DNA of 64,000 nucleotides from Azospirillum halopraeferens DSM 3675 (GCF_000429625.1 NZ_AUCF01000013.1:62001-126000); one strand, 5' to 3'. Counted from the stretch's first letter, positions 1 to 8,773 are shown. Notes: a model not told the origin generated them from the letters alone. A program made the numbers and translations.

Positions 1-143
1 CTGGCGTCGTGGACACCGACGGTCATGCCGGTCCGCGCGAAGATCTCGTCGCGCCCCAGCCCGTCGGCCAGCATGGCAAGCGCGGTGTCCGGCCGGTTGC
101 CGAAGATCTTGGTGACGCCCCTGGCGGCGATTTGAATGGCCAT
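1..143 (-). CDS. proV: ProV-like betaine/proline ABC transporter ATPase, N-terminal fragment
   Basis: Only the first 47 codons are inside the window; the gene continues off the left edge. The translation begins MAIQIAARGVTKIFGN and continues with ALAMLADGLGRDEIFARTG and then TVGVHDA. This is the characteristic N-terminal arm of ProV/OpuAA-type ATPases (the 'KIFG...LxxGxxxxEIxxxTGxxxGVxDAS' stretch that precedes Walker A). Such ATPases energise glycine betaine or proline betaine import for osmoprotection, with ProW and ProX partners that would lie to the left. The ATG at 141-143 has a GAGGG about 13 nt upstream, a rather long spacing. The Walker motifs are not visible, so substrate assignment rests on the N-terminal arm only. 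Confidence 0.72.
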   Translation of the reverse strand, partial: MAIQIAARGVTKIFGNRPDTALAMLADGLGRDEIFARTGMTVGVHDA

Positions 144-634
144 TCGCAGTCGCTTTCCCTCGGCCGGAACGGGTCCGGCTCCGGAGCCCCCCGACGGCCC
201 CGGCTGTGTGTCATCAGTTGGTTCGAAAAAGCGGGCCGCCGGGCACGGCTGAGGACCGGAGTCCCAATGCGGCGCGCACGAGCGGTCGCGGCGCCACGAA
301 GTCCCGCATAGTTCTTCCGGCCGAGCCAATCAAACAAAGGCTCACGCCAAACAGGATGTACCGACTCCGCATCCGCCGGGATGGAAGATCCGTGAGTCCA
401 GAATTAAAGGAAACCAATGATCGGTTCCGGTATTCCTCCTTCCAGTTGGCGACCGGCGAAGCGCCGACAGCGCACAATGGACGCCGGAGTGGCGCCGGAA
501 CGGGCAAGTCATGCCCGATTCGGAGATCACACTACCAAAGCCGGACGGGGATTTGAAGCCTTTTATCCCAAAAGGGGCAGAACCACCACAAACGGGGAAG
601 AGGCGAGCCTATTTAAAGGCCAAAAATCCTTTTT
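144..634. other. 491-bp region without a convincing gene (upstream of proV-like gene)
   Basis: Between the leftward proV-like start and the 3' end of the leftward MFS gene. It is noticeably less GC-rich than its surroundings, especially 330-640. Short open frames exist on both strands but none has a ribosome-binding site plus recognisable protein features. It presumably holds the promoter for the proV-like gene; I see no clear sigma-70 hexamers or strong hairpin. Confidence 0.4.
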
Positions 635-1912
635 CTAAGACTTTGATCCGGTATTTGCGGAGGTGTTGGGTGCAGGGTCCTCTTCCTCGGGAGCGCTCCG
701 CGGGTCCAGGGGGGCGGCGACCGGCGTGGTACGGGTCAGCACATGGAACGGCCCCTGCCGCTCCGCCGGGACAGGGTCGCGGGCGGCCATCCGCCACAGG
801 CCGAACGCGACGGAAGCGACGGCGACGATGGCGCAGAACAGGAACAGACCCGGCGGCCCGGCAAGCGTCATGGCGATGGACGCGCCGAACGGGCCGGCGG
901 TGGCACCGATGGAATAGCCCAGCACCAGGCCGCCGCTGGCCGACACCATGTCGGCGGGATCCAGGTGGTCGTTGGTGTGGGCGACGCACAGGGGATAGAG
1001 GGCGAAGGTGATGCCGCCGAACAGCGACACCAGCACCAGCAGCCACGCGAAGCCGATGCCGCCGGCCAGCGCCATGGCCGCGCTGACCGCCACCAGGGCG
1101 GCGAACAGGACCACCAGCACCTTGCGCCGGTCGAACACGTCCGACAGGCGGCCCAGCGGCCATTGCAGCAGCACGCCCCCGAGGATGGCAGCACTCATGA
1201 ACAGCGCGGTGTCGGCGGTGTCGTAGCCGAGCTGGCGGGCGTAGGCCGGCGCCAGGCTGTAGAGCGCGCCGGTGACCAGACCGCTGATCAGGGTGCCGAA
1301 GACGCCCAGCGGCGAGGCCGCGTAGAGGCGGGCGAACCCGAACGACCGCACGTTCGGCAACTGAGGCGGCGTCTGGCGGGTCAGCGCCACCGGCACCAGG
1401 GCCAGGGCCAGCACTATGGCGATGATGGTGTAGAGCAGCCGCCCGGTCTCGTCCTGCAGGTTCAGCAGGAACTGCCCGCCGCCTTGCCCGCCGTAGACGC
1501 TGATCATGTAGAAGGACAGGATCTGCCCGCGGGTCTGCGCCGTGGCGTTGTGGTTCAGCCAGCTTTCGACGCAGACGAACAGCCCGGCCATGCAGAAGCC
1601 GGCGATCAGCCGCAGCACGCCCCACAGCACCAGGTTGCCGCTGATCGAGTGGCCCAGCGTCGCCGCCGCCAGGATGGCGGCCAGCGCGCTGAAGGCACGG
1701 ATGTGCCCGACCGCGCGGATCAACGTGAAGGCGCGCAGCGACCCGATGGTCAGCCCCGCGAAATAGCCGGCCATGACGACGCCGATGGCCAGCGGCGGCT
1801 GTGCGGCGTCGGACATGCGCACGCTGAGCAGGGTGCCCAGCGTGCCGGTGCCGGCCATCATCATGGCCATGGCCACCAGAAGGACGAGAACGGGGCGGAC
1901 CAGGGCAGCCAT
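635..1912 (-). CDS. MFS transporter (YcaD-like), 425 aa
   Basis: Inner-membrane major facilitator superfamily permease with about twelve hydrophobic helices. The N-terminal half starts MAALVRPVLVLLVAMAMM and carries a loop with the family-like basic pattern around GSLRAFTLIRAVGHIRAF. A second six-helix block follows a central region near residue 205, and the loop LGRLSDVFDRRKVL (about residue 260) matches the MFS G-x-L-x-D-R-x-G-R-[KR] motif repeated in the second half. The C-terminal 45 residues are hydrophilic and acidic. The frame is open further upstream, but the ATG at 1910-1912 lies 7 nt after the amidotransferase stop and begins a good first helix, so that start is preferred. Probably co-transcribed with the amidotransferase. 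Substrate unknown; most likely an exporter. Confidence 0.85.
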   Translation of the reverse strand: MAALVRPVLVLLVAMAMMMAGTGTLGTLLSVRMSDAAQPPLAIGVVMAGYFAGLTIGSLRAFTLIRAVGHIRAFSALAAILAAATLGHSISGNLVLWGVLRLIAGFCMAGLFVCVESWLNHNATAQTRGQILSFYMISVYGGQGGGQFLLNLQDETGRLLYTIIAIVLALALVPVALTRQTPPQLPNVRSFGFARLYAASPLGVFGTLISGLVTGALYSLAPAYARQLGYDTADTALFMSAAILGGVLLQWPLGRLSDVFDRRKVLVVLFAALVAVSAAMALAGGIGFAWLLVLVSLFGGITFALYPLCVAHTNDHLDPADMVSASGGLVLGYSIGATAGPFGASIAMTLAGPPGLFLFCAIVAVASVAFGLWRMAARDPVPAERQGPFHVLTRTTPVAAPLDPRSAPEEEDPAPNTSANTGSKS

Positions 1913-1919
1913 CGCCGGA

Positions 1920-2642
1920 TCACCCGCCGCCGGAAGACGCTGCGGCCCGGGCCAGATCGGCCCAGCGGGTGCCGACGGTGCGGGCGAAGGCCTGCTGAGC
2001 CGGCAGGTGGCGGGGAATCTGATCGGCGATGCCGGCGACATGGCGGGTGTCGTCCTCCCGGTGCTCCTCGCCATAGCGGTCGACCCAGTCGCGGATCACC
2101 GCCTCGGTCGCCTCCAGGTGGAACTGGAAGCCGTACACGCCGCGCTCCATGCGGAAGCCCTGGTGGAGCCCGCCACCCTCGGCCAGCAGGACCGCGCCGC
2201 CGGGCAGGTCGAAGGTGTCGTAATGCCACTGCATCACCACCGCCCCATCGCCCAGCCCGCCGAGCAGGGCGTCATCGCGGGCCGCCGCGGTCAGGCGCAC
2301 GGGGTGGAAGCCGATCTCCGGTTCGTCATGGCGGTACACCCGGGCCCCGCGGGCGCGGGCGGCAAGCTGGGCTCCCAGGCAGACGCCCAGCACCGGACGG
2401 TCCTGCGCCGCGAAGGCGCGGATCAGGTCGAGAAGCGGCGGGAACCACGGGGCCCGCCGGTCGTCCCAGGCGTCCTGCGGGCCGCCCAGCACGACCAGGC
2501 CGGCGTAGCCGCCGGGATCGGCCGGCAGCGGTTCGCCGCCGTCGGCGTGCAGCAGGACCGGCTCGGCCCCGCGCTCGGCCAGTGCGTCGCCGAGAACGCC
2601 GAGGGGGGAGGTGTGATGGTTCTGCACGACGAGGATACGCAT
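1920..2642 (-). CDS. Class I glutamine amidotransferase-like protein, 240 aa
   Basis: Stand-alone GATase1-fold protein related to the GuaA amidotransferase domain. The nucleophile elbow GVCLGAQ gives Cys88; the catalytic His and Glu are His175 and Glu177 in FQFHLEATE. The oxyanion-region Gly pair is GGP at 53-55. This family hydrolyses gamma-glutamyl amide or related bonds; members sit beside diverse pathways, so the substrate cannot be read from sequence. Start ATG at 2640-2642. It precedes the MFS gene by 7 nt, suggesting the two act together, for example on a gamma-glutamyl metabolite and its export (inference). Confidence 0.85.
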   Translation of the reverse strand: MRILVVQNHHTSPLGVLGDALAERGAEPVLLHADGGEPLPADPGGYAGLVVLGGPQDAWDDRRAPWFPPLLDLIRAFAAQDRPVLGVCLGAQLAARARGARVYRHDEPEIGFHPVRLTAAARDDALLGGLGDGAVVMQWHYDTFDLPGGAVLLAEGGGLHQGFRMERGVYGFQFHLEATEAVIRDWVDRYGEEHREDDTRHVAGIADQIPRHLPAQQAFARTVGTRWADLARAAASSGGG

Positions 2643-2785
2643 CGCTCTCCAACCGGCCGGGGGCTGCGGAGATGCACAGATGAAGGCCGGTGGCCGCCAA
2701 GGTCAACCCCGTGCACCACGCATGCGCCGTCCGGCCCCTTGCGCTACACTCCCGCGGCGTTGCCCATCCCCCGGAGATCGTCCGC

Positions 2786-4300
2786 ATGGTCCGCCCGCTC
2801 CGCGCCCTCGCCGTCGCCCTCTGCGCCGCCCTTGCCCTCGCCGCCGGGACGGTGCGAGCCCAGGACGGCACCCTCACCTTCCTGCACATCAACGACCTCC
2901 AGGAGGTCACGCCCGTGCAGGGCCACGGCGGCTTCGCACCGCTGATGACCCTGCTGCGGGCCGAGCGGGCGCGCAACCCCGATGCCATCACCACGCTGGG
3001 CGGCGACTTCCTGTCGCCGTCCCTGCTGTCGGGCATCACCCGCGGCGCCCACATGGTGGATCTGCTGGGGGCTATGGGCACCGATGTGGCGGTGATCGGC
3101 AATCACGAGTTCGACTTCGGTCCCGAGGTCGCCCGCGCCCGCTACGGCGAGTCCGCCTTCCCCTGGCTGGCCACCAACGTGACGGGGGCGGACGGGCGGC
3201 CCTTCGGCGGTGCACCGGTCACCTGGACGCGCACCGTGGGCTCCGTCACCGTCGGCGTCTTCGGGGTGACGACGCCGGACACCGCTGACCTGTCCAGCCC
3301 CGGTCCGGCGGTGCGCTTCGCCGACCCGGTGGAAACCGCGCGCGACGCGGTGGCGGCCCTGCGCGCCGCCGGCGCCCACGTGGTGGTCGCCCTCACCCAC
3401 CAGAGCATCGCCGAGGACCGGGCTCTGGCCCGCGCCGTCCCCGGCATCGCCCTGATCCTGGGCGGTCACGACCACGAGCCGCTCACCCTCTATGAAGGCG
3501 GCACGCTGATCCACAAGTCCGGGTCCGACGCCCATTTCCTCGGCGCCATCGACCTGGAGGTGCGCACCCGGACCACCGACAAGGGGCCGGTCACCACCAC
3601 CGTGCCGGCGGGCTGGCGCATGCTGTCCACCGCCGGCGTCGTCCCCGATCCGGAGATTGCCGCCCGGGTCCGCACCCACACCGACCGCCTGGACGCAGAA
3701 CTGGCCGGCGTGATCGGCCGCACCGCCACCGACCTGGACAGCCGCCGCACCGCCGTGCGCGCCGGCGAGGCGGCCATCGGCAACCTCATCGCCGATGCCC
3801 TGCGCGAGGCGCTGAAGGCCGACGCGGCGCTGATCAACGGCGGCGGCATCCGCGGCGACCGCACCTACGCCGCCGGCAGCGAACTGACGCGCCGCGACAT
3901 CCTGGCCGAGCTGCCCTTCGGCAACGTCGGCGTGCTGGTGGCGCTGAGCGGTGCCGACCTGCTGGCGGCGCTGGAGCACGGCGTGTCCCGCGTCGGGGAG
4001 ATGGCCGGCCGCTTCCCCCAGGTGTCCGGCCTGCGATTCACCTATGATCCGAAGGCACCGGCCGGCCGCCGCGTGGCCGACGTGACGGTGGGCGACCGGC
4101 CGCTCGACCCGGCGGCCGTCTACCGGGTTGCCACCAACGACTTCATGCTGAAGGGCGGCGACGGCTACACCATGATCGCGGCGGGCGGCATCCTGGTGGA
4201 CCGCAAGGACGCCGTCCTGCTGGCCACCACCGTGATGGACCACGTCGCGTCCGCCGGCACCGTCGCCCCGGCTCCCGAGGGGCGCATCCGCACGCGCTGA
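2786..4300 (+). CDS. Exported 5'-nucleotidase/UshA-family metallophosphoesterase, 504 aa
   Basis: Two-domain periplasmic nucleotidase-like protein. A Sec signal peptide (VRPLRALAVALCAALALAA, cleavage near VRA-Q at 26) is followed by the metallophosphoesterase domain: IND at 35-37, GGDFLSP, GNHEFDFG, LTHQS and GGHDHE. The C-terminal 5'-nucleotidase domain starts around residue 310 with LINGGGIRGD and ends with a substrate-loop-like NDFMLKGGDGY. Start at 2786 is chosen over an upstream in-frame ATG because it has GGAG at 9-nt spacing and opens directly on the signal peptide. Odd point: the first metal motif reads D-L-Q (Asp37, Gln39), where family members usually have His or Tyr at the Gln position. 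Likely role is release of nucleosides or phosphate from periplasmic nucleotides. Confidence 0.88.
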   Translation: MVRPLRALAVALCAALALAAGTVRAQDGTLTFLHINDLQEVTPVQGHGGFAPLMTLLRAERARNPDAITTLGGDFLSPSLLSGITRGAHMVDLLGAMGTDVAVIGNHEFDFGPEVARARYGESAFPWLATNVTGADGRPFGGAPVTWTRTVGSVTVGVFGVTTPDTADLSSPGPAVRFADPVETARDAVAALRAAGAHVVVALTHQSIAEDRALARAVPGIALILGGHDHEPLTLYEGGTLIHKSGSDAHFLGAIDLEVRTRTTDKGPVTTTVPAGWRMLSTAGVVPDPEIAARVRTHTDRLDAELAGVIGRTATDLDSRRTAVRAGEAAIGNLIADALREALKADAALINGGGIRGDRTYAAGSELTRRDILAELPFGNVGVLVALSGADLLAALEHGVSRVGEMAGRFPQVSGLRFTYDPKAPAGRRVADVTVGDRPLDPAAVYRVATNDFMLKGGDGYTMIAAGGILVDRKDAVLLATTVMDHVASAGTVAPAPEGRIRTR

Positions 4301-4339
4301 GCCCGGAGCCGCCCCGCCTCCATCCATTTCCGAGAATAA

Positions 4340-4370
4340 CTCATGCCGCGAACACGTTTCGCGGCATGAG
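4340..4370 (+). terminator. Hairpin terminator after the 5'-nucleotidase gene
   Basis: Perfect 13-bp inverted repeat: CTCATGCCGCGAA at 4340-4352, 5-nt loop, TTCGCGGCATGAG at 4358-4370, beginning 40 nt past the stop codon. No U-tract follows, so it may act as an mRNA stabiliser or a Rho-assisted end. Confidence 0.6.
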
Positions 4371-4608
4371 CGCGCATGGACGCGATTGAGAGGTGGTATA
4401 TCCTCTCGGGTCGTGGTAAGTAAAGAAGGGCGTCAAGTCGGTTCTCAGGAGTGATAATTGTAGTTCCTGGACTGACTACATTGGTATTTCGAGCTGGGAC
4501 ATTGCTACCGGGGCCATTGGCCATCCGGTACCGGGGGCCGTGGGATCATCGATCTCTTCACGGAACGGACCGGTATGCGCGCGCCACCATCAGGGGAGAC
4601 AAGGGGCC
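4371..4608. promoter_or_regulatory. Upstream region of the GH31 gene with a small inverted repeat
   Basis: Less GC-rich than the flanking genes, notably 4430-4500. It holds the inverted repeat GAGAGG-N8-CCTCTC at 4388-4407 and the palindrome CCGGTACCGG near 4527, either of which could be an operator. I see no classical -35/-10 pair I would stake a claim on. A Shine-Dalgarno AGGGGAG lies at about 4591-4598. Confidence 0.35.
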
Positions 4609-7416
4609 GTGTACATTCCATTCGTAAATGTGCGTGAGTTCACGCCCAACACCCGCATCAACTGGGTTCCGGTCGGCACCATCGGGTCCGTGCAGCGGTC
4701 GGGGGACCGCTTCACGCTGGCCCTGGACGGTTCCGCCGGGCTGACCGTCGAACTGTCGTTCCTGTCGGCCACCTGCTTCCGGGTCCGCTTCGACCCGACC
4801 CGGCCAACTGCGCAGGCGCCGGACGTCTCGCCGGCAGTGGTTGCCGCGTCCCTCGGCCCGGTGTCCCTGTCGGTGGTGGAGGAATCCGCCACGGCGCTGG
4901 TGATCGACACCGGGGCCATGGTGGTGCAGGTCGACCTCCGTCCCTACCGCCTGCGCGTCTACCGCGGCGGCCAGCTCGTCTCGGCCGATCCGGACGGGTT
5001 CAATCTTGTCTACATTCCGGGCCAGCAGGTCATCGCCAACTTCAAGACCATGCCGCCGGGCGCCCTATACTGCGGGTTCGGGGAGAAGGCCGGGGCGCAG
5101 GTCCTGAAGAACCACTTCACGATGACGCAGTTCAACTTCGACAATTTTTCCTACACGCAAGCGCCGCTGCCGCCCGATAATGAGCCAGGACCGCTCAACC
5201 CTTCGGAAGCGCTGTACGCCTCGATCCCTCTGCTGATCGAGATGAACCCGCAACCGTCGGGTGACTACGCCGGCGCGCCGTTCGCCTGCGGCATTTTCTT
5301 CGACAATATATCCCAGTCCTACTTCAACATCGCCACCAACGACTACTCGGACATGACGGGCCTGTATTATTACGGGGCGCTGTTCGGGACGATGAACTAC
5401 TACTTCTTCCTGGGCGACGGGGCGCCCGACGTGCTGGAGCAGTACACCGCGCTGACCGGCCGCGGGCCGATGCCGCCGAAGTACGTCTTCGGCTATCACC
5501 AGGGCTGCTACGGCTATTTCGACCGCGCGACGCTGGAGTCCGTGGCCGACGCCTTCCGTCAGGCCCGCATCCCCTGCGACGGACTGCACATCGACGTCGA
5601 TTTCCAGGACAACTACCGCACCTTCACCCATTCGGAGAAGAAGTTCCCCGACGCCCGCGGCATGCTGGACGGGCTGCGGGCCAACGGCTTCAAGTGCTCC
5701 ACCAACGTCACGCCGTTGCTGACCGACAACAGGCTCGACGAGAACGGTGCGTACGCGACCTACTCCCAGCGCGACGCGCTGCTGTCGGCGGGCGGCCTGA
5801 TCTACGCGACCTATGCCGGCCAGGGACCCAACCCCGGCCTGTTCCAGGGCCGCATCAGCTACGGCATGTGCAACCGCAGCAATCCCTATCAGTATGAGCC
5901 GCACAACGCCTATCCGCCGCTCACCCCCAACCAGGACGGGGCGGTGCCGCTGAACGCCACCGGCAACTACTGCGACTACGGGCGCGCCGACGTCCGCCGC
6001 CTGTGGGGCGACCAGTACGAGCACCTGGTCCGGGACCTGGGCATGGACATGATCTGGCAGGACATGATGGACCCGGCCCAGGACCGTGCGGTAGCCGGCA
6101 ACATCCTGACCTTCCCGCTGAACCTGATGATGAACGACGGCGCGGCCTACGTGCCCCACGGCTACATGCACAACGCCTACGCCCAATACCTGCTGGAGGG
6201 GACGTGGGAGGGGCTGAAGCGGCTGCGGCCGGACCGGCGCAACTTCATCATCGCCCGCGGCGGCTATGCGGGCATGCAGCGCTACGCCGCCCTGTGGACC
6301 GGCGATTCGGCGTCGAGCTGGGATTTCCTGCGCATCAACATCCCGGAGGTGCTGAACATCGGCCTGTCCGGCGTGCCGATCTCCGGCTGCGACATCGGCG
6401 GCTTCGCCAACGGCAGCGGGTCGGTGGGTGACGTGGTCTATCCGTCGCAGGTCGGCGGCGCGGTGCAGGGCGGCGTCACCAATTACGAGCTGCTGACCCG
6501 CTGGATGCAGGTGGGCGCCTTCCTGCCGTGGTTCCGCAACCACTACAACGGCTACACCAAGGCGTTCCAGGAACCCTACGCCTATGGCGAGCCGGTGCCC
6601 GCCAACTGCCGCAAGGTGGTGGAACTGCGCTACCGCCTGCTGCAGTTGTTCTACGACGCCATGTACGAGTGGACGCAGACCGGCATGCCCATCGCGCGGG
6701 CGCTGTTCCTCAACGACCCCGGCGATCCCGGCGTCTACAGCCGCCTCGACGACCAGTTCTTCGTCGGCCGCGACCTGCTGGTGGCCCCGGTGCTGGGACA
6801 GTTCGACTCCCTGTCGCCGCCGCAGGTGCCGCGCCGCGACATCTACCTGCCGGCCGGCAGCGACTGGTACGCGTTCCGCGACGACGCCCCCCTGGACGCG
6901 CCCATCGCGGGCGGAACCACGCTGCGGGACGTGGTCGCCGGGCTCGACACGGTGCCGCTGTACGTGCGGGCCGGCGGCATCCTGCCGCTGCGCCGCCATG
7001 TGGAGCAGTATGTGGGCGAACGGGCGCAGAACCCGCTGGTGCTGACCTGCTACCCCGGCCCGGACCGGGAGTACCGGCTCTATCAGGACGACGGGATCAC
7101 CACCGGGGCGGAAACCGCCGGCCTCTACCGGACGACCCGCGTCACGCAGCAGACGGTGGATGCCAGCCGGACCGTGCGCCTTCAGCGCCTTCATGACGGC
7201 TACTCCCCGCCGGAGCCCTATGTGCTGGTGGCCCTGCCCGGCAGCATCCGTCCGGCGCGGGTGGAGGTGCAGGGAGAGGCCGTGCCGGATGCGGGCAGCC
7301 TGGATTCCCTCGAACGTTCGTCGGTGGCCGGCTACGTCACGGATGGCGCGACCGGCACGGTCTACGTCAAGCTTCCGGACACCGACGCCGACGCGACCGT
7401 CGTCGTGACGGTCTGA
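4609..7416 (+). CDS. GH31-family enzyme resembling alpha-1,4-glucan lyase, 935 aa
   Basis: Large glycoside-hydrolase-clan enzyme with an N-terminal beta-sandwich (about 1-285), a (beta/alpha)8 barrel (about 290-640) and C-terminal beta domains. Barrel motifs: FGYHQGCYGYF near 294, GLHIDVDFQDNY at 325-336, nucleophile segment MDMIWQDMMDPA with Asp485, and the segment ARGGYAGMQRYAALWTGDS with Asp566 at the acid/base position. GH31 hydrolases typically read W-x-D-M-N-E at the nucleophile. The WQDM-x-x-P-A pattern and the RY-x-x-LWTGD-x-AS-x-W segment recall algal and fungal alpha-1,4-glucan lyases (EC 4.2.2.13), which cut maltosaccharides to 1,5-anhydro-D-fructose. There is no signal peptide, so a cytoplasmic alpha-glucan such as glycogen is the plausible substrate. 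GTG start at 4609 is chosen for its AGGGGAG site; an upstream in-frame ATG at 4540 lacks one. The DUF6209 gene follows after 65 nt. GH31 is secure; lyase rather than hydrolase or transglucosidase is inference. Confidence 0.8.
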   Translation: MYIPFVNVREFTPNTRINWVPVGTIGSVQRSGDRFTLALDGSAGLTVELSFLSATCFRVRFDPTRPTAQAPDVSPAVVAASLGPVSLSVVEESATALVIDTGAMVVQVDLRPYRLRVYRGGQLVSADPDGFNLVYIPGQQVIANFKTMPPGALYCGFGEKAGAQVLKNHFTMTQFNFDNFSYTQAPLPPDNEPGPLNPSEALYASIPLLIEMNPQPSGDYAGAPFACGIFFDNISQSYFNIATNDYSDMTGLYYYGALFGTMNYYFFLGDGAPDVLEQYTALTGRGPMPPKYVFGYHQGCYGYFDRATLESVADAFRQARIPCDGLHIDVDFQDNYRTFTHSEKKFPDARGMLDGLRANGFKCSTNVTPLLTDNRLDENGAYATYSQRDALLSAGGLIYATYAGQGPNPGLFQGRISYGMCNRSNPYQYEPHNAYPPLTPNQDGAVPLNATGNYCDYGRADVRRLWGDQYEHLVRDLGMDMIWQDMMDPAQDRAVAGNILTFPLNLMMNDGAAYVPHGYMHNAYAQYLLEGTWEGLKRLRPDRRNFIIARGGYAGMQRYAALWTGDSASSWDFLRINIPEVLNIGLSGVPISGCDIGGFANGSGSVGDVVYPSQVGGAVQGGVTNYELLTRWMQVGAFLPWFRNHYNGYTKAFQEPYAYGEPVPANCRKVVELRYRLLQLFYDAMYEWTQTGMPIARALFLNDPGDPGVYSRLDDQFFVGRDLLVAPVLGQFDSLSPPQVPRRDIYLPAGSDWYAFRDDAPLDAPIAGGTTLRDVVAGLDTVPLYVRAGGILPLRRHVEQYVGERAQNPLVLTCYPGPDREYRLYQDDGITTGAETAGLYRTTRVTQQTVDASRTVRLQRLHDGYSPPEPYVLVALPGSIRPARVEVQGEAVPDAGSLDSLERSSVAGYVTDGATGTVYVKLPDTDADATVVVTV

Positions 7417-7481
7417 GCCGCGATGCCCCGCGCCGCGGCGCCGCATCCCGACGCCCCCGTTCCGTTGCAAGGAAGACACCG

Positions 7482-8696
7482 ATGAATGCGCGCCATTACC
7501 TGGACAAGCCCGCCCGCATCACCTTCACGTCGGACGGGCACGAACTGTTGACCGGCGATCTGGTTCCCGGGCGTTCCCTGCACATCCACTACGATCCCCG
7601 CCGCATCGCCTCCGCCGGCGAGGCGGAGCTGCCGGGCCGCTGGCTGTCTCAATTGGAAGTGCACGCCCGCTTCCACCCCGACGGCGCCGTCCGGACCGTC
7701 CCCATGACGTCGCCCGCCGGGCATTTCGACGTCTACATCGACGAGACCACAACGCGCGCGGCGGTGCTGTGCGCCGAGATCGACATTCCCGCCGACGCCG
7801 TGCAGGTCAGCCTGTGGTTTTCCGCCGTGACCGCCGACGGCAATGCCTGCGTCGACGACGACGACGGCCGGACGTACCTGTTCCGCTTCCCCTCCCGCGA
7901 CCTTGCGCAGGTCACGGGCTCGGTCGTGCCGGCCAAGGGGCCGAACGGCGCCGGCGTGTTCCTGGTGGATGTCACCACCGCCCCCGGGGTGGACCGGGTG
8001 CAGGTGAACTACCGCGTGGTGAACGCCCGCGAGCGGCTGAAGGAGGTGATCGAACTGACGCGTGCCGCCGGCGGCGAGGGCAGCGATACGTGGCACGGCC
8101 GTGCGCCGGTGCCGTCCACCCGGTCGGTGGTGCGCTACAAGGTCTACTATTGGATCGCCGGCGTCCGCTTCAAGGAGGACAACGCCAGCGCCTATTTCCT
8201 GGCCCCGGAACCGCCGGAGGAGCGGGTGCCGCCCCCGCCGGCCGAACTGCTGGCCGCGGCGCGCGCCTTCGAAGCGCCGCCGGCGGCACCGTCCGAGGAC
8301 GATCTGCTGCGCGGCCGCGCCTACGAAATCTGGCAGGAGGAAGGCCACCCCGAGGGGCGCGCCGCCGAGCACTGGCACGCCGCCCGCGAGGAACGGGCGC
8401 ACAAGGCGCTGGGCGATGGCACCTACTCAGCCTGGCAGGTCGGTGACACCGTCACCGTGCGCGCCACCGGCACCCTGCCGCGCCGGGGCATGCGGGCGAC
8501 GCTGGAGGCCGACCATGGCGGGCCGGGCCTTGGGTTCATGCTGCTGTTCCGCACCTACGCCCCGGCCGGCGCCGCCGTCCTGACGCCGTTCACCGTCGAA
8601 CGCCGGTTCGAGCACCGCAGCCCGGTGGCGGAGGTGACGGTGCACGACCGCACCGGCCCGCACCGCGTGACGGTGGCCGACGGGCCACCGCGCTGA
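7482..8696 (+). CDS. DUF6209 + DUF2934 protein of unknown function, 404 aa
   Basis: Cytosolic-looking protein without signal peptide or membrane segments. Residues about 8-230 match my recollection of DUF6209: ARITFTSDGHEL, then LHIHYDPRRI, W, and a central LWFSAVTADG-N-C-DDDDGR segment. Residues about 272-305 (LLRGRAYEIWQEEGHPEGRA then EHW) are a DUF2934 motif. The C-terminal 95 residues look beta-rich and are not recognised. SD AAGGAAG precedes the ATG. It lies 65 nt after the GH31 gene, so it is probably in its operon, and the hairpin at 8706 closes the unit. A carbohydrate-related or regulatory role is suggested only by this pairing. Confidence 0.75.
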   Translation: MNARHYLDKPARITFTSDGHELLTGDLVPGRSLHIHYDPRRIASAGEAELPGRWLSQLEVHARFHPDGAVRTVPMTSPAGHFDVYIDETTTRAAVLCAEIDIPADAVQVSLWFSAVTADGNACVDDDDGRTYLFRFPSRDLAQVTGSVVPAKGPNGAGVFLVDVTTAPGVDRVQVNYRVVNARERLKEVIELTRAAGGEGSDTWHGRAPVPSTRSVVRYKVYYWIAGVRFKEDNASAYFLAPEPPEERVPPPPAELLAAARAFEAPPAAPSEDDLLRGRAYEIWQEEGHPEGRAAEHWHAAREERAHKALGDGTYSAWQVGDTVTVRATGTLPRRGMRATLEADHGGPGLGFMLLFRTYAPAGAAVLTPFTVERRFEHRSPVAEVTVHDRTGPHRVTVADGPPR

Positions 8697-8705
8697 CCCC
8701 CGCAC

Positions 8706-8731
8706 CGGGACGGCCGCGCCCGGCCGTCCCG
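8706..8731 (+). terminator. Intrinsic-type hairpin after the DUF6209 gene
   Basis: Perfect 11-bp stem CGGGACGGCCG (8706-8716), 4-nt loop, CGGCCGTCCCG (8721-8731), followed by TTCCTGCCC. It ends the GH31-DUF6209 unit and separates it from the multicopper oxidase gene. Confidence 0.65.
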
Positions 8732-8773
8732 TTCCTGCCCAAACGGATTCTGGCTGACCGAGAGGACATCCCC

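Noticed and set aside
511-1011. Plus-strand open frame opening MPDSEITLPKPDGDLKPFIP
   Set aside because: The first 50 residues look protein-like, but there is no ribosome-binding site and the rest is antisense to the MFS gene.
4540-4608. Earlier ATG start for the GH31 protein
   Set aside because: The extra 23 residues lack a Shine-Dalgarno and are not like the family; the GTG at 4609 is preceded by AGGGGAG.
5065-7479. An 804-codon open frame antisense to the GH31 gene
   Set aside because: Composition shows it is the complement of the coding strand; no protein motif is seen, and the plus-strand gene has full GH31 landmarks.
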